In this document: piece after piece, positions 1 through 5,712 of the stretch
Numbering within the stretch: position 1 is the stretch's first letter
Layout of the letters: each line of letters starts with the position of its first letter
Assembly (NCBI GenBank): GCA_946407175.1
Contig: CAMJNB010000101.1
Location: 1-5,923 of the forward strand
Direction: 5' to 3'
Origin: an uncultured Selenomonadales bacterium
GTDB lineage: Bacteria > Bacillota_C > Negativicutes > Selenomonadales > Selenomonadaceae
Length of the DNA stretch: 5,923 nt
Position numbers and translations under genes: made by a program
The notes under the pieces: model-generated
What the model was told of the DNA's origin: nothing
Databases searched by the model: none
The model's input: only the letters and a program-made list of their open reading frames with translations

Positions 1-476
1 CACTTAAGATCGAAGGGCGCATGAAAAGCGTCAACTACGTGGCGGGCGTCGTCAAAACTTATCGCGCGGCTATTGATTCGTACTTCTCCAATCGCGCAGA
101 TTTTAAAATCTTGCCGGAATGGTTAAGCGAGCTTGATAAGGTTGCGCATCGCCCGTATACTACGGGATTTTTTTTAAGCGACGGTCAGCCCACTGAAATT
201 TATGACACGTCCAAACCTAAGCGCAGTTCAAATTTTTTAGGCATTGTGAGAGACTTTGACGCTGATAAAATGACGGCGACTATTGAACAGCGCGGCAAGT
301 TTGAAATTGGTCAAGACGTGGAATTTTTTCAGCCGCACGGTAAAACTTTCGCACAAAAAATTTCGGCAATGTTTGATGAGGACGGACAAGAAATTTCAGC
401 CGCGCCGCACGCTCAACAAATTGTAAAAATTCCGGTTGAAAAGCCGGTGGAAATTTTTTCATTAATGCGAAGTTAA
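1..476 (+). CDS. trhP: U32 family tRNA hydroxylation protein (TrhP/YrrO-like), C-terminal part, 5' truncated by window
   Basis: The reading frame is open from the window edge (first full codon at 3) and gives 157 residues ending at TAA 474-476. It opens with LKIEGRMKSVNYVAGVVKTYR-type sequence, the conserved block near the end of the U32 catalytic domain, so the ATG at 21 is internal and not the start. Residues from about 75 (FLGIVRDFDADKMTATIEQ) to the end match the small beta-barrel U32 C-terminal domain. Known of the family: TrhP (E. coli YegQ, B. subtilis YrrN/YrrO) takes part in prephenate-dependent 5-hydroxylation of U34 in tRNA; older annotations call it a peptidase or collagenase. Family members run to roughly 410-450 residues, so about the last third is present. 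The choice of TrhP over other U32 branches rests on the C-terminal barrel and the resemblance to YrrO. An 18-base gap separates it from acyP, so cotranscription is likely. Confidence 0.85.
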   Translation, partial: LKIEGRMKSVNYVAGVVKTYRAAIDSYFSNRADFKILPEWLSELDKVAHRPYTTGFFLSDGQPTEIYDTSKPKRSSNFLGIVRDFDADKMTATIEQRGKFEIGQDVEFFQPHGKTFAQKISAMFDEDGQEISAAPHAQQIVKIPVEKPVEIFSLMRS

Positions 477-494
477 TTTTAATTGGGGGTGCTT

Positions 495-845
495 ATGTTG
501 AGAAATCTTTTGAGAAATTTATTCAGTCGCGACAACGATTTTGAAAAGGTTGAACCTATCGACACGGAAAACGCCGTACGAAAAGAAATTACCGTTTCAG
601 GCAGAGTGCAGGGCGTAGGTTTTCGCTACTTCACTCAACAGACGGCGATTAACCTGCGCATTACCGGTTGGGTAAAAAATCAGAGTGACGGCACCGTAAT
701 AATGGAAGTGCAGGGAACGCCGCAACAAATTGACGCCTTGACACAGCGCTTAAAGCAGGGCAACGGCTATTCAAAGGTCGTGTCGATGAAAATTGAAAAT
801 CTTGACGTCGAAAAGGGGGAAAATAAATTTGGAATCAGGTATTGA
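495..845 (+). CDS. acyP: Acylphosphatase with N-terminal extension
   Basis: The protein has 116 residues. It hydrolyses carboxyl-phosphate bonds of acyl phosphates in the cytoplasm. The signature GRVQGVGFRYFTQQ carries the catalytic Arg44, and GWVKNQSDG carries the catalytic Asn62; the rest of the fold runs to FGIRY at the end, the usual acylphosphatase terminus. ATG 495 is chosen because GGGGG at 485-489 lies five bases upstream; an in-frame TTG at 483 lies before that site and is unlikely. Typical enzymes have about 90 residues. Here about 30 extra residues precede the domain (MLRNLLRNLFSRDNDFEKVE), starting with a Leu/Arg-rich stretch that could form an amphipathic helix, followed by an acidic linker. 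The function of this extension is unknown. The gene overlaps aroQ by 17 bases. Confidence 0.9.
   Translation: MLRNLLRNLFSRDNDFEKVEPIDTENAVRKEITVSGRVQGVGFRYFTQQTAINLRITGWVKNQSDGTVIMEVQGTPQQIDALTQRLKQGNGYSKVVSMKIENLDVEKGENKFGIRY
815..819 (+). promoter_or_regulatory. Ribosome binding site deciding the aroQ TTG start
   Basis: AAAAGGGGGA inside the 3' end of acyP places GGGGG nine bases before TTG 829. The in-frame region has no ATG between here and the conserved AroQ N-terminus, and the other upstream TTG candidate at 793 lies before this site. Confidence 0.6.
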
Positions 846-1320
846 CGGTGCGACTACGAAAAGAATTTTAGTTTTGAACGGACCGAATTTAAATCTTTTG
901 GGTTCACGCGAACCGACAATTTACGGACGCATGACACTAAATGACATAAATGAAATGGTACGCGAACGCGCGAAGGAATTGGGCGTAGACGAAATAGAAT
1001 TTTTGCAGTCAAATTTTGAAGGCGCACTGATTGAGGCGATACAAAAAGCACGTGGACGTTATGACTTCATAATTTTGAACGCGGGCGCATTGACTCATTA
1101 CAGCATAGCTCTGCGCGACGCAATATCCGCAGTGCCGGTACCGGTCATTGAAGTGCATTTGTCCAACATTCACAAGCGCGAAGAGTTCCGCGAAAAATCT
1201 GTAATTGCGCCGGTAGTTATGGGACAGGTTTTAGGTTTCGGCGTTGACAGCTACATTGCGGCATTGGAAATTGCCGTACGAAAACTTCAAAGAGAGGCTC
1301 ATACAAATGGCGGTATTTAA
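829..1320 (+). CDS. aroQ: Type II 3-dehydroquinate dehydratase
   Basis: Catalyses 3-dehydroquinate to 3-dehydroshikimate in the shikimate pathway; the type II enzyme is a cytoplasmic dodecamer. From TTG 829 it has 163 residues, against about 145-150 for the family, the excess being about ten residues before KRILVLNGPNLNLLG. Motifs seen: NGPNLNLLGSREPTIYG with the active-site Arg27 and catalytic Tyr32, QSNFEG (60-65), ILNAGALTHYS with Asn84, and IEVHLSNIHKREEFR with Glu108 and the catalytic His110. All core catalytic residues are present, but several usually conserved neighbours differ: SNHEG is SNFEG, NPGA is NAGA, and FRHHS is FREKS. It overlaps acyP by 17 bases and pepP by 14, so translation is probably coupled. 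The TTG start is inferred from the ribosome binding site and is the least certain point. Confidence 0.92.
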   Translation: MESGIDGATTKRILVLNGPNLNLLGSREPTIYGRMTLNDINEMVRERAKELGVDEIEFLQSNFEGALIEAIQKARGRYDFIILNAGALTHYSIALRDAISAVPVPVIEVHLSNIHKREEFREKSVIAPVVMGQVLGFGVDSYIAALEIAVRKLQREAHTNGGI

Positions 1321-2386
1321 TTTTTCTGAGCGGTTGGAGCGCTTACTTAAAAAAATTTCCGATGAAAATGTTGACGCGATTTTAATTCGTAAACCTGAAA
1401 ATCTTTTTTACTTCAGCGGCTTTAACGGCGACAGTTCAATTTTGTTCATTGCGAAAAATTTTTTGCAACTTATAACCGACGGACGCTACACCGAGCAGGC
1501 AGCAAGTCAGGCTACCGGTTTTGAGATTATCAGGCAGACGGACGGAATTTTCACCAAACTTGTGGAAATGATGAAAGATTCTGCCGTAAAAAAGTTGGGT
1601 TTTGAAGGCAAATTTTTTACCTTCGACGAGTACGCCGCATTGAAAGAGAAATTGCCGAATATTGAATTAAAATCGATTGAAGTCGATTCACTTAGGCAGG
1701 TTAAAGACGCGGCAGAAATTTCTTACATACGCGCCGCCTGCAAAATTGCAGATAAAGCCTTCGGAGAAATTTTGAACTTCATTCAAGCGGGTAAGCGCGA
1801 ATACGAAGTTGCCGCCGAGCTTGAATATTTAATGCGTAAATTCGGTTCCGAGCGTACGGCGTTTGATACAATCGTTGCGTCCGGCGTACGTGGCAGTTTG
1901 CCACACGGAAAGGCTACGAAAAAAATTATTGCCAACGGCGAATTTGTCACAATGGATTTCGGCGCGGTGGTAAACGGCTACCATTCCGATATCACGCGAA
2001 CCGTTTGTGTCGGTAAGGCGTCGGACAGACAGCGTGAAATTTATTCCGCAGTTTTGGACGCGCAGTTATACGGTCTTGAACTTATCAAGCCCGGTATCGG
2101 CGGCAAGGAGATTGACGAAAAAGTCAGGGAGCGGCTTAAAACTTTGGGATTCGGCGAATATTTTTCACACTCCTTAGGTCACAGCTTAGGACTTGAAATT
2201 CACGAAGAGCCGCGCTTAAGCAAACTAAGCACGTGCGAAAGTTTGGAAGTAAATATGTTGGTCACCGACGAGCCCGGCGTTTACATTCAAAATTTCGGCG
2301 GCGTACGCATTGAAGACACGGTGCTTATCACGGAGAAAGGCGCCGAGCCTTTGACTGAAAGCACGAAAGATTTGTTGGAACTTTAA
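1307..2386 (+). CDS. pepP: Xaa-Pro aminopeptidase / M24 family metallopeptidase
   Basis: Removes N-terminal residues preceding proline, or cleaves Xaa-Pro dipeptides, with two divalent metals; cytoplasmic. The 359 residues are the usual length for the short Bacillota form (YqhT-like). The creatinase N-terminal domain covers about 5-130 (ILIRKPENLFYFSGFNGDSS). The catalytic pita-bread domain follows, with the five expected ligands: Asp217 (MDFGA), Asp228 (YHSDITRT), His292 (GHSLG), Glu322 (DEPGVYI) and Glu336 (RIEDTVL). The accessory His200 (LPHGK) and His299 are also present. ATG 1307 has AGAGAGG nine bases upstream; it overlaps the end of aroQ by 14 bases. The aroQ-pepP pair also occurs in B. 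subtilis (yqhS-yqhT), where efp follows; here no efp follows. Distinguishing aminopeptidase P from prolidase by sequence alone is uncertain. Confidence 0.92.
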   Translation: MAVFNFSERLERLLKKISDENVDAILIRKPENLFYFSGFNGDSSILFIAKNFLQLITDGRYTEQAASQATGFEIIRQTDGIFTKLVEMMKDSAVKKLGFEGKFFTFDEYAALKEKLPNIELKSIEVDSLRQVKDAAEISYIRAACKIADKAFGEILNFIQAGKREYEVAAELEYLMRKFGSERTAFDTIVASGVRGSLPHGKATKKIIANGEFVTMDFGAVVNGYHSDITRTVCVGKASDRQREIYSAVLDAQLYGLELIKPGIGGKEIDEKVRERLKTLGFGEYFSHSLGHSLGLEIHEEPRLSKLSTCESLEVNMLVTDEPGVYIQNFGGVRIEDTVLITEKGAEPLTESTKDLLEL

Positions 2387-2458
2387 CTAAGATTTATTGG
2401 CACTTTAAGCAACCTAAAAAAATTTTTCAACGTAAAAATATAGCGACATTGCAACCGT

Positions 2459-2464
2459 TATAAT
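2459..2464 (+). promoter_or_regulatory. Probable -10 box before the HD-domain gene
   Basis: A perfect TATAAT lies in CCGTTATAATTG, in the 104-base gap between pepP and the HD gene. A transcript starting about seven bases downstream would have a leader of about 20 bases before ATG 2491. No good -35 hexamer is seen at 16-18 bases. The gap shows no GC-rich terminator hairpin after pepP, so readthrough from the upstream genes is also possible. Confidence 0.45.
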
Positions 2465-2490
2465 TGCCGAAAAAATTTGAGGTGATTAAA

Positions 2491-3060
2491 ATGGAATTGC
2501 TTGAACGCTACGAAAGTTTGAAGGCGAAAGTTATAAATCGGCGCGCAGATTTTTATGCGCTGATGAATTTTATAGAGAATGAAACGGCGTACATGACGGC
2601 ACCTGCGTCTACGAAATTTCACCTTTGCAAAGAGCGCGGACTGCTTGAACACAGCGTCAATGTTGCGGAAACGTTGCTCAACTTGAAAAAAGTTTTGGCG
2701 CCGGAAATTTCGGACGAAAGTTGCGTCATTGTGGCACTGTTGCACGATTTGGGCAAAGTCGGTATGCCTAATAAGCCGCAGTATATTAAGGTGGAGCCTT
2801 CCGATAAACAGAAACAGCACGGACTTTCGCCGTACCCGCCGTACAAATTCAACAGCGATTTAATTTATTTAAGCGTACCGGTCAGAAGTCTGTACCTTAT
2901 CAGCGGTTTAATTGCCTTGACTGAAGAGGAGGTGCAGGCGATTATTTATCACGACGGTCAGTACGTCGAGGATAACCGCAGTGTTGCAATGCGCGAAGAG
3001 AAATTGACACTTCTCCTGCAATACGCAGACCTTTGGTGCGGCAGAATTGTGGAAAGGTAA
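2491..3060 (+). CDS. HD-domain metal-dependent phosphohydrolase, substrate unknown
   Basis: The protein has 189 residues. HD-superfamily ligands are seen in order: His54 (GLLEHSVNVAE), His85-Asp86 (LLHDLGKVG) and Asp180 (LLQYADLW), with an extra His154 (IIYHDGQY) between them. This is a single HD domain with no attached nucleotide-binding, response-regulator or GGDEF domain. HD proteins hydrolyse phosphate esters of nucleotides or nucleic acids; a KFHLCKERGLLEHS-type approach to the first His is common in small HD proteins of Bacillota and their phages, but I cannot assign a substrate. ATG 2491 is preceded by GAGGTG at 2479-2484, six bases away; the in-frame TTG at 2464 lies before this site. 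It probably has its own promoter and ends 37 bases before a bidirectional terminator. No signal peptide or membrane segment is seen. Confidence 0.85.
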   Translation: MELLERYESLKAKVINRRADFYALMNFIENETAYMTAPASTKFHLCKERGLLEHSVNVAETLLNLKKVLAPEISDESCVIVALLHDLGKVGMPNKPQYIKVEPSDKQKQHGLSPYPPYKFNSDLIYLSVPVRSLYLISGLIALTEEEVQAIIYHDGQYVEDNRSVAMREEKLTLLLQYADLWCGRIVER

Positions 3061-3097
3061 TTGACGAAGTAATTTCTACAAAAAATATTTTGCAAAC

Positions 3098-3136
3098 AAA
3101 AAAGCGACGTGGAATTTTTAACACGCCGCCTTTTTT
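3098..3136. terminator. Bidirectional intrinsic terminator between convergent genes
   Basis: Arms GCGACGTG (3104-3111) and CACGCCGC (3122-3129) enclose a ten-base loop, with A6 at 3098-3103 and T6 at 3131-3136. On the + strand the stem has one A-C mismatch; in the - strand transcript the same position is a G-U wobble, so the hairpin is better for the HEPN-side operon. It serves the HD gene (ends 3060) and the HEPN gene (ends 3143). Confidence 0.85.
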
Positions 3137-3142
3137 AATTTA

Positions 3143-3547
3143 TTAAGCGTCATCAGTCTTTGGAATTTTTTCAGCCAAAGAATTTTTTAAATTTACCAAT
3201 GCCGAAATGTAATTGTCAAAAATTAAGTTTACGAGTTCAATCGCCTTTTCTTCGTCATAGAGATGCACGGAAATATTTCTGCGCCGCAACATATCAAGCA
3301 AAATCGTTTCGTCGTTGACAAAATTTACTTCATAAGCCGCCTTAAAAATTTCGCGCGGTGAACCTATTTTTTCTGCCAAAATGCCGTGAAATTCCAAAAT
3401 CTCCTTCATTGCCTTCCACGCAAGCTCAAAAGTCAAATTAAACTGTCCAATAACGCCCATGCGGTAAAGTTCATCGTCTTCAGCTTTTTTTCTGTCCGCC
3501 GTTAATAGTACGTCCAAACATTTTAAATATGTGTCAAATTTTTTCAT
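3143..3547 (-). CDS. hepT: HEPN-type toxin, HI0074 / HepT family
   Basis: The protein has 134 residues, is helical throughout, and matches the HI0074 'nucleotidyltransferase substrate-binding' family (QFNLTFELAWKAMKEIL, then GSPREIFKAAYEV). The HEPN catalytic motif is intact as RNISVHLY: Arg90, four residues, His95, one residue, Tyr97. Known of the family: HepT proteins are RNases, reported to act on tRNA, and the partner MntA silences them by adding AMP to the Tyr of this RX4HXY motif. Here all three residues are kept, so an active and AMPylatable toxin is expected. ATG 3547 has GGAG nine bases upstream and lies within the end of the MNT gene (14-base overlap), implying coupled translation. 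It is the last gene before the terminator. Confidence 0.9.
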   Translation of the reverse strand: MKKFDTYLKCLDVLLTADRKKAEDDELYRMGVIGQFNLTFELAWKAMKEILEFHGILAEKIGSPREIFKAAYEVNFVNDETILLDMLRRRNISVHLYDEEKAIELVNLIFDNYISALVNLKNSLAEKIPKTDDA

Positions 3548-3824
3548 AAATCAAAACTCCGTCACGCTTAATTTCGGCTTGCAATGTCTTAGAAATTGTA
3601 TCATCAATATCTACAACGTCGAATGACAATAAGGTTGAAACTTCCTCCTCAATGTCAAAATAAAAATTTGTAATGTTGCCGCCTTTAACTGCAAGATCAA
3701 TGTCACTGCGCTTATGATTATCGCCGCGAGCACGTGAACCGAAGAGAAATAGTTTTTCGACGTTATTTTTTTTCGCAACAGAAATAATTTCTTCTTCAAG
3801 ACGCTTATCCAAATTGTAACTCAT
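3534..3824 (-). CDS. mntA: Minimal nucleotidyltransferase, MntA-type antitoxin
   Basis: The protein has 96 residues, a stand-alone MNT (DNA polymerase beta-like) fold. The motif GSX10DXD is exact: Gly29-Ser30, RARGDNHKRS, then Asp41-Ile-Asp43, followed by a probable third carboxylate at Asp69 in FDVVDID. Known of the family: MntA uses ATP to AMPylate HepT and blocks its RNase. A longer in-frame version from TTG 3872 would overlap the FtsZ-like gene by 32 bases; ATG 3824 is preferred because the protein then begins just before the first helix, as usual in this family. ATG 3824 has no clear Shine-Dalgarno site, but is joined to the upstream gene through a five-codon relay of TAATG junctions (3824-3843), so translation is probably by reinitiation. 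The toxin gene follows directly. Confidence 0.9.
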   Translation of the reverse strand: MSYNLDKRLEEEIISVAKKNNVEKLFLFGSRARGDNHKRSDIDLAVKGGNITNFYFDIEEEVSTLLSFDVVDIDDTISKTLQAEIKRDGVLIYEKI

Positions 3825-3841
3825 TAGTCGAGATAACGCAT
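3824..3841 (-). other. Five-codon mini-ORF linking the FtsZ-like and mntA genes (MRYLD)
   Basis: The FtsZ-like stop TAA (3843-3841) overlaps an ATG at 3841-3839. This frame reads Met-Arg-Tyr-Leu-Asp and stops at TAA 3826-3824, which again overlaps the mntA ATG at 3824. Two successive TAATG junctions could pass ribosomes from one gene to the next. Translation is inferred only. Confidence 0.35.
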
Positions 3842-4527
3842 TAGCCGAGAAATTTTCCTGCGATAACGGCAACTTTCACCTTGTCGCCTAAAGACTCATC
3901 AACCGTCACGCCCCAAATAATTTGTGCGCCGTCACTTATCGCCGCTTGAATTTTTTCCATTGCCGCATTTATTTCACTCATTGTGTAGGCATTTGAAGAG
4001 CCTTTGAAGTTTGCCACAACTCCGCGCGCAGATTTAATGTCTTTATCTTTCAGCGCATTTTCTACGCAATTTTTAACCGCGTTTTCACCTTCCGCCTCAC
4101 CGATAAACGCCACTGCCTTGCCGGAATTTTTCAGTATGCTTTTAACGTCATCAAAATCCAAACCTACCGGTCCTTCAACATTAAGAATGTCGTTAAAGGC
4201 GTTGGCAACTTCAAAAATTTTATCATTAAAATTCTGCGCGGGAAGTTGGATAATCGCGTCACGCAAATTTTTATTGTCGGCGGCTTGCGCTTCCGTCACA
4301 AGGTAAATTTTCAGTGCGGGAAGGCGTGAGAAAAATTTTTCCGCGTAGTAGACTTCGCGTCCGTCCGAAATTATGAAAACGATATTGTCGTCGGCAATGT
4401 TGTTTACAATCTCGTCGCAAGATTTTCTGTCGGTAACTTTGAAAATTCTTACGCCTTCAATCTTTTTCATCGTGTCAACGTCAATGTCAATGCTGCCGAT
4501 TATAACTGCTGAAATTTTTACATTCAT
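3841..4527 (-). CDS. FtsZ-like protein lacking the GTP-binding loops
   Basis: The protein has 228 residues against about 350-400 for FtsZ. Residues about 121-226 clearly match the FtsZ C-terminal domain: GLDFDDVKSILKNSGKAVAF, SARGVVANFKGS, MSEINAAMEKIQ and GVTVDESLGDKVKVAVIAG. The first 120 residues look like a shrunken Rossmann half. KISAVIIGSID stands where FtsZ has the GGGG loop, GVRIFKVTDR where it has the GVEFIAVNTD strand, and FIISDGREVYY where it has GGGTGTG; no tubulin signature remains. In the T7 loop the NxDxxD motif reads GLDFDD, keeping Asp124 and Asp127 (FtsZ Asp209/Asp212) but not the Asn. It is unlikely to bind GTP on its own; it may act on true FtsZ or another partner. ATG 4527 is preceded by AAAGGAG about ten bases away. 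It is chained to mntA-hepT downstream and lies 55 bases after the WYL gene. Not a pseudogene: the frame is intact and the domain pattern coherent. Confidence 0.8.
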   Translation of the reverse strand: MNVKISAVIIGSIDIDVDTMKKIEGVRIFKVTDRKSCDEIVNNIADDNIVFIISDGREVYYAEKFFSRLPALKIYLVTEAQAADNKNLRDAIIQLPAQNFNDKIFEVANAFNDILNVEGPVGLDFDDVKSILKNSGKAVAFIGEAEGENAVKNCVENALKDKDIKSARGVVANFKGSSNAYTMSEINAAMEKIQAAISDGAQIIWGVTVDESLGDKVKVAVIAGKFLG

Positions 4528-4558
4528 AAAAACCTTTCTCCTTTCAAAAATTAAAAAA

Positions 4559-4564
4559 ATTATA
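4559..4564 (-). promoter_or_regulatory. Probable -10 box for the FtsZ-like/mntA/hepT unit
   Basis: On the - strand CACGTTATAATTTT contains a perfect TATAAT, about 32 bases before ATG 4527, in the 55-base gap after the WYL gene. No convincing -35 is seen. No terminator hairpin lies in the gap, so readthrough from the WYL gene is also likely. Confidence 0.45.
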
Positions 4565-4582
4565 ACGTGTAGCCTACCTAAA

Positions 4583-5626
4583 TTAGCTGTGCGCCTGCAT
4601 AATCTTTTCTGCCATATCGTGAATTTCCCTGCGCAGAGATTCCGGCTTTACCACCTCGACATTTTCTCCGTACTGCATTAGCCAATACTTAATCGCGTTT
4701 TCGTTTACTTTCACTTCAACCAAAATCTTTTCGTCGGTACTTTGCAAGATTTTAAAATTTTTGCCGAACCAATCTACAATCGTGTCAATCATAAATTCGC
4801 GCGTCCAAAAATTTACCCAAATACTTTTTCCTCCGAACATATAAATATTTTGCGCCATATGCTCCGGCAAGTTCAAGCCGCCTACGCAACCTTCGATTTT
4901 ATTTTTTTGGTCGCGATTGTCCCGCGCAGATTCGGCAAGCATTGTGACTTCAGTCATTCTGTCAATGCGGTAATGCGAAATGTTGTTGTAGCCGTCAGTG
5001 TTGGCGATAAGGTAGTAATTGCCGTTCGTCGCCGCCATTTGGTAAGGGCTGACTTTGTACGGCGCCTTTCGACGCGGGTGCAGTTTTAAATCCTTGCCGT
5101 ACTTGTTGTAAATGAAGGTAACTTTTTTCTTGGCGTGAATTGCGTCATTTAAAATGTCAAGTGACGTCATAACCTGCGCGTTGTCGGAATGTTGCAGACG
5201 CGGCAGATTGATAATGTGCTTTACCTTCGCGCTGAAATATTCATTGGCAAGATTTTTCAGCTTGTCGATAAGGGACTGAACTTTGTCGGTGGGAATATTT
5301 TTTGAAAAAAGCACGCTGTCAATGAGCATACGCAATTCCGATTCGTCGAAGTCGCGTACAAGCCAACTGCCTTTTTTAGTGGACATGATATTTATTCCGG
5401 CGTCTTTGAGGGAGCGAATATTTTTGCTGACAGAGCGGCGGTCGCAAATTTCGCCGTTAAAATCTTTGGCAAGGTATTCAATGATTTTTTGTTGAATTAA
5501 GGGGTGCTTGGCGTCGGAATGTCTTTGCAAAACTTGTAAAATTTTTATGTCAAGCAGTCGAAGTATCGGCGCGTCTAATTCGTCGGATTCGTCGTCAAAT
5601 GTATCAATAAAATTTTCTTCCGCCAT
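4583..5626 (-). CDS. WYL-domain transcriptional regulator
   Basis: The protein has 347 residues, with three parts. Residues about 20-90 form a winged helix-turn-helix (recognition-helix region CDRRSVSKNIRSLKDAG). Residues about 160-230 form the WYL domain (KKVTFIYNKYGKD, PYKVSPYQMAATNGNYYLIA, SHYRIDRMTEV); the name-giving WYL is YYL at 204-206. Residues about 258-340 form the WCX C-terminal extension (IWVNFWTREFMIDTIVDWFG). The first 20 residues are strongly acidic. WYL regulators sense ligands, often nucleic acids or nucleotides, and several control phage-defence loci. ATG 5626 is chosen over GTG 5635 because AAGGAG (5640-5635) is eight bases before the ATG and overlaps the GTG. It follows the Hsp70-like gene on the same strand, separated by the repeat block, and precedes the FtsZ-like gene by 55 bases. 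Confidence 0.92.
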   Translation of the reverse strand: MAEENFIDTFDDESDELDAPILRLLDIKILQVLQRHSDAKHPLIQQKIIEYLAKDFNGEICDRRSVSKNIRSLKDAGINIMSTKKGSWLVRDFDESELRMLIDSVLFSKNIPTDKVQSLIDKLKNLANEYFSAKVKHIINLPRLQHSDNAQVMTSLDILNDAIHAKKKVTFIYNKYGKDLKLHPRRKAPYKVSPYQMAATNGNYYLIANTDGYNNISHYRIDRMTEVTMLAESARDNRDQKNKIEGCVGGLNLPEHMAQNIYMFGGKSIWVNFWTREFMIDTIVDWFGKNFKILQSTDEKILVEVKVNENAIKYWLMQYGENVEVVKPESLRREIHDMAEKIMQAHS

Positions 5627-5634
5627 TTTAAACA

Positions 5635-5640
5635 CTCCTT
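5635..5640 (-). promoter_or_regulatory. Ribosome binding site of the WYL gene, abutting the repeat block
   Basis: AAAAGGAG reads on the - strand directly after the last GATC of the repeat block. It is eight bases from ATG 5626 and overlaps the GTG at 5635, which fixes the ATG as start. A structure in the adjacent repeats could affect its access. Confidence 0.8.
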
Positions 5641-5643
5641 TTA

Positions 5644-5675
5644 GATCGATGGATCGTTGGATCGATGGATCGATG
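5644..5675. repeat. Four tandem copies of an 8-base unit, GATCGATG
   Basis: GATCGATG occurs at 5644, 5652 (as GATCGTTG), 5660 and 5668, head to tail. This array is the reverse-complement counterpart of parts of the 23-base array to its right and forms one arm of a hairpin. Each copy carries one GATC. Confidence 0.95.
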
Positions 5676-5712
5676 GTTTTCTATCGATCTATCCACTATC
5701 GATCCATCGATC
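5660..5712. promoter_or_regulatory. Long hairpin (inverted repeat) between the two tandem arrays
   Basis: Bases 5660-5677 pair with 5695-5712: 18 pairs, including one G-T that becomes a C-A mismatch in the - strand transcript, around a 17-base loop. A second set, 5644-5655 with 5724-5735 (GATCGATGGATC with GATCCATCGATC), can extend it outward. It lies between the Hsp70-like stop and the WYL ribosome binding site. It has no T-tract at its end, so it is not a standard terminator; an mRNA processing, stability or attenuation role is possible. Confidence 0.6.

Noticed and set aside
2387..2458. Terminator after pepP
   Set aside because: The gap has A and T runs (AAAAAAATTTTT) but no GC-rich stem before a T-tract.
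3534..3872. Longer MNT protein starting at TTG 3872
   Set aside because: It adds 16 residues that lie mostly in the FtsZ-like gene's coding end and are not expected in minimal nucleotidyltransferases; ATG 3824 with a stop-start junction fits better.
3841..4527. Decayed ftsZ pseudogene
   Set aside because: The frame is intact over 228 codons, has a strong ribosome binding site, and both halves keep a coherent strand/helix pattern, so loss of the GTP loops looks like specialisation and not random decay.
4004..5089. + strand frames of about 100 residues opposite the FtsZ-like and WYL genes
   Set aside because: They are antisense shadows with no recognisable domain, and the opposite strand has well-supported genes.
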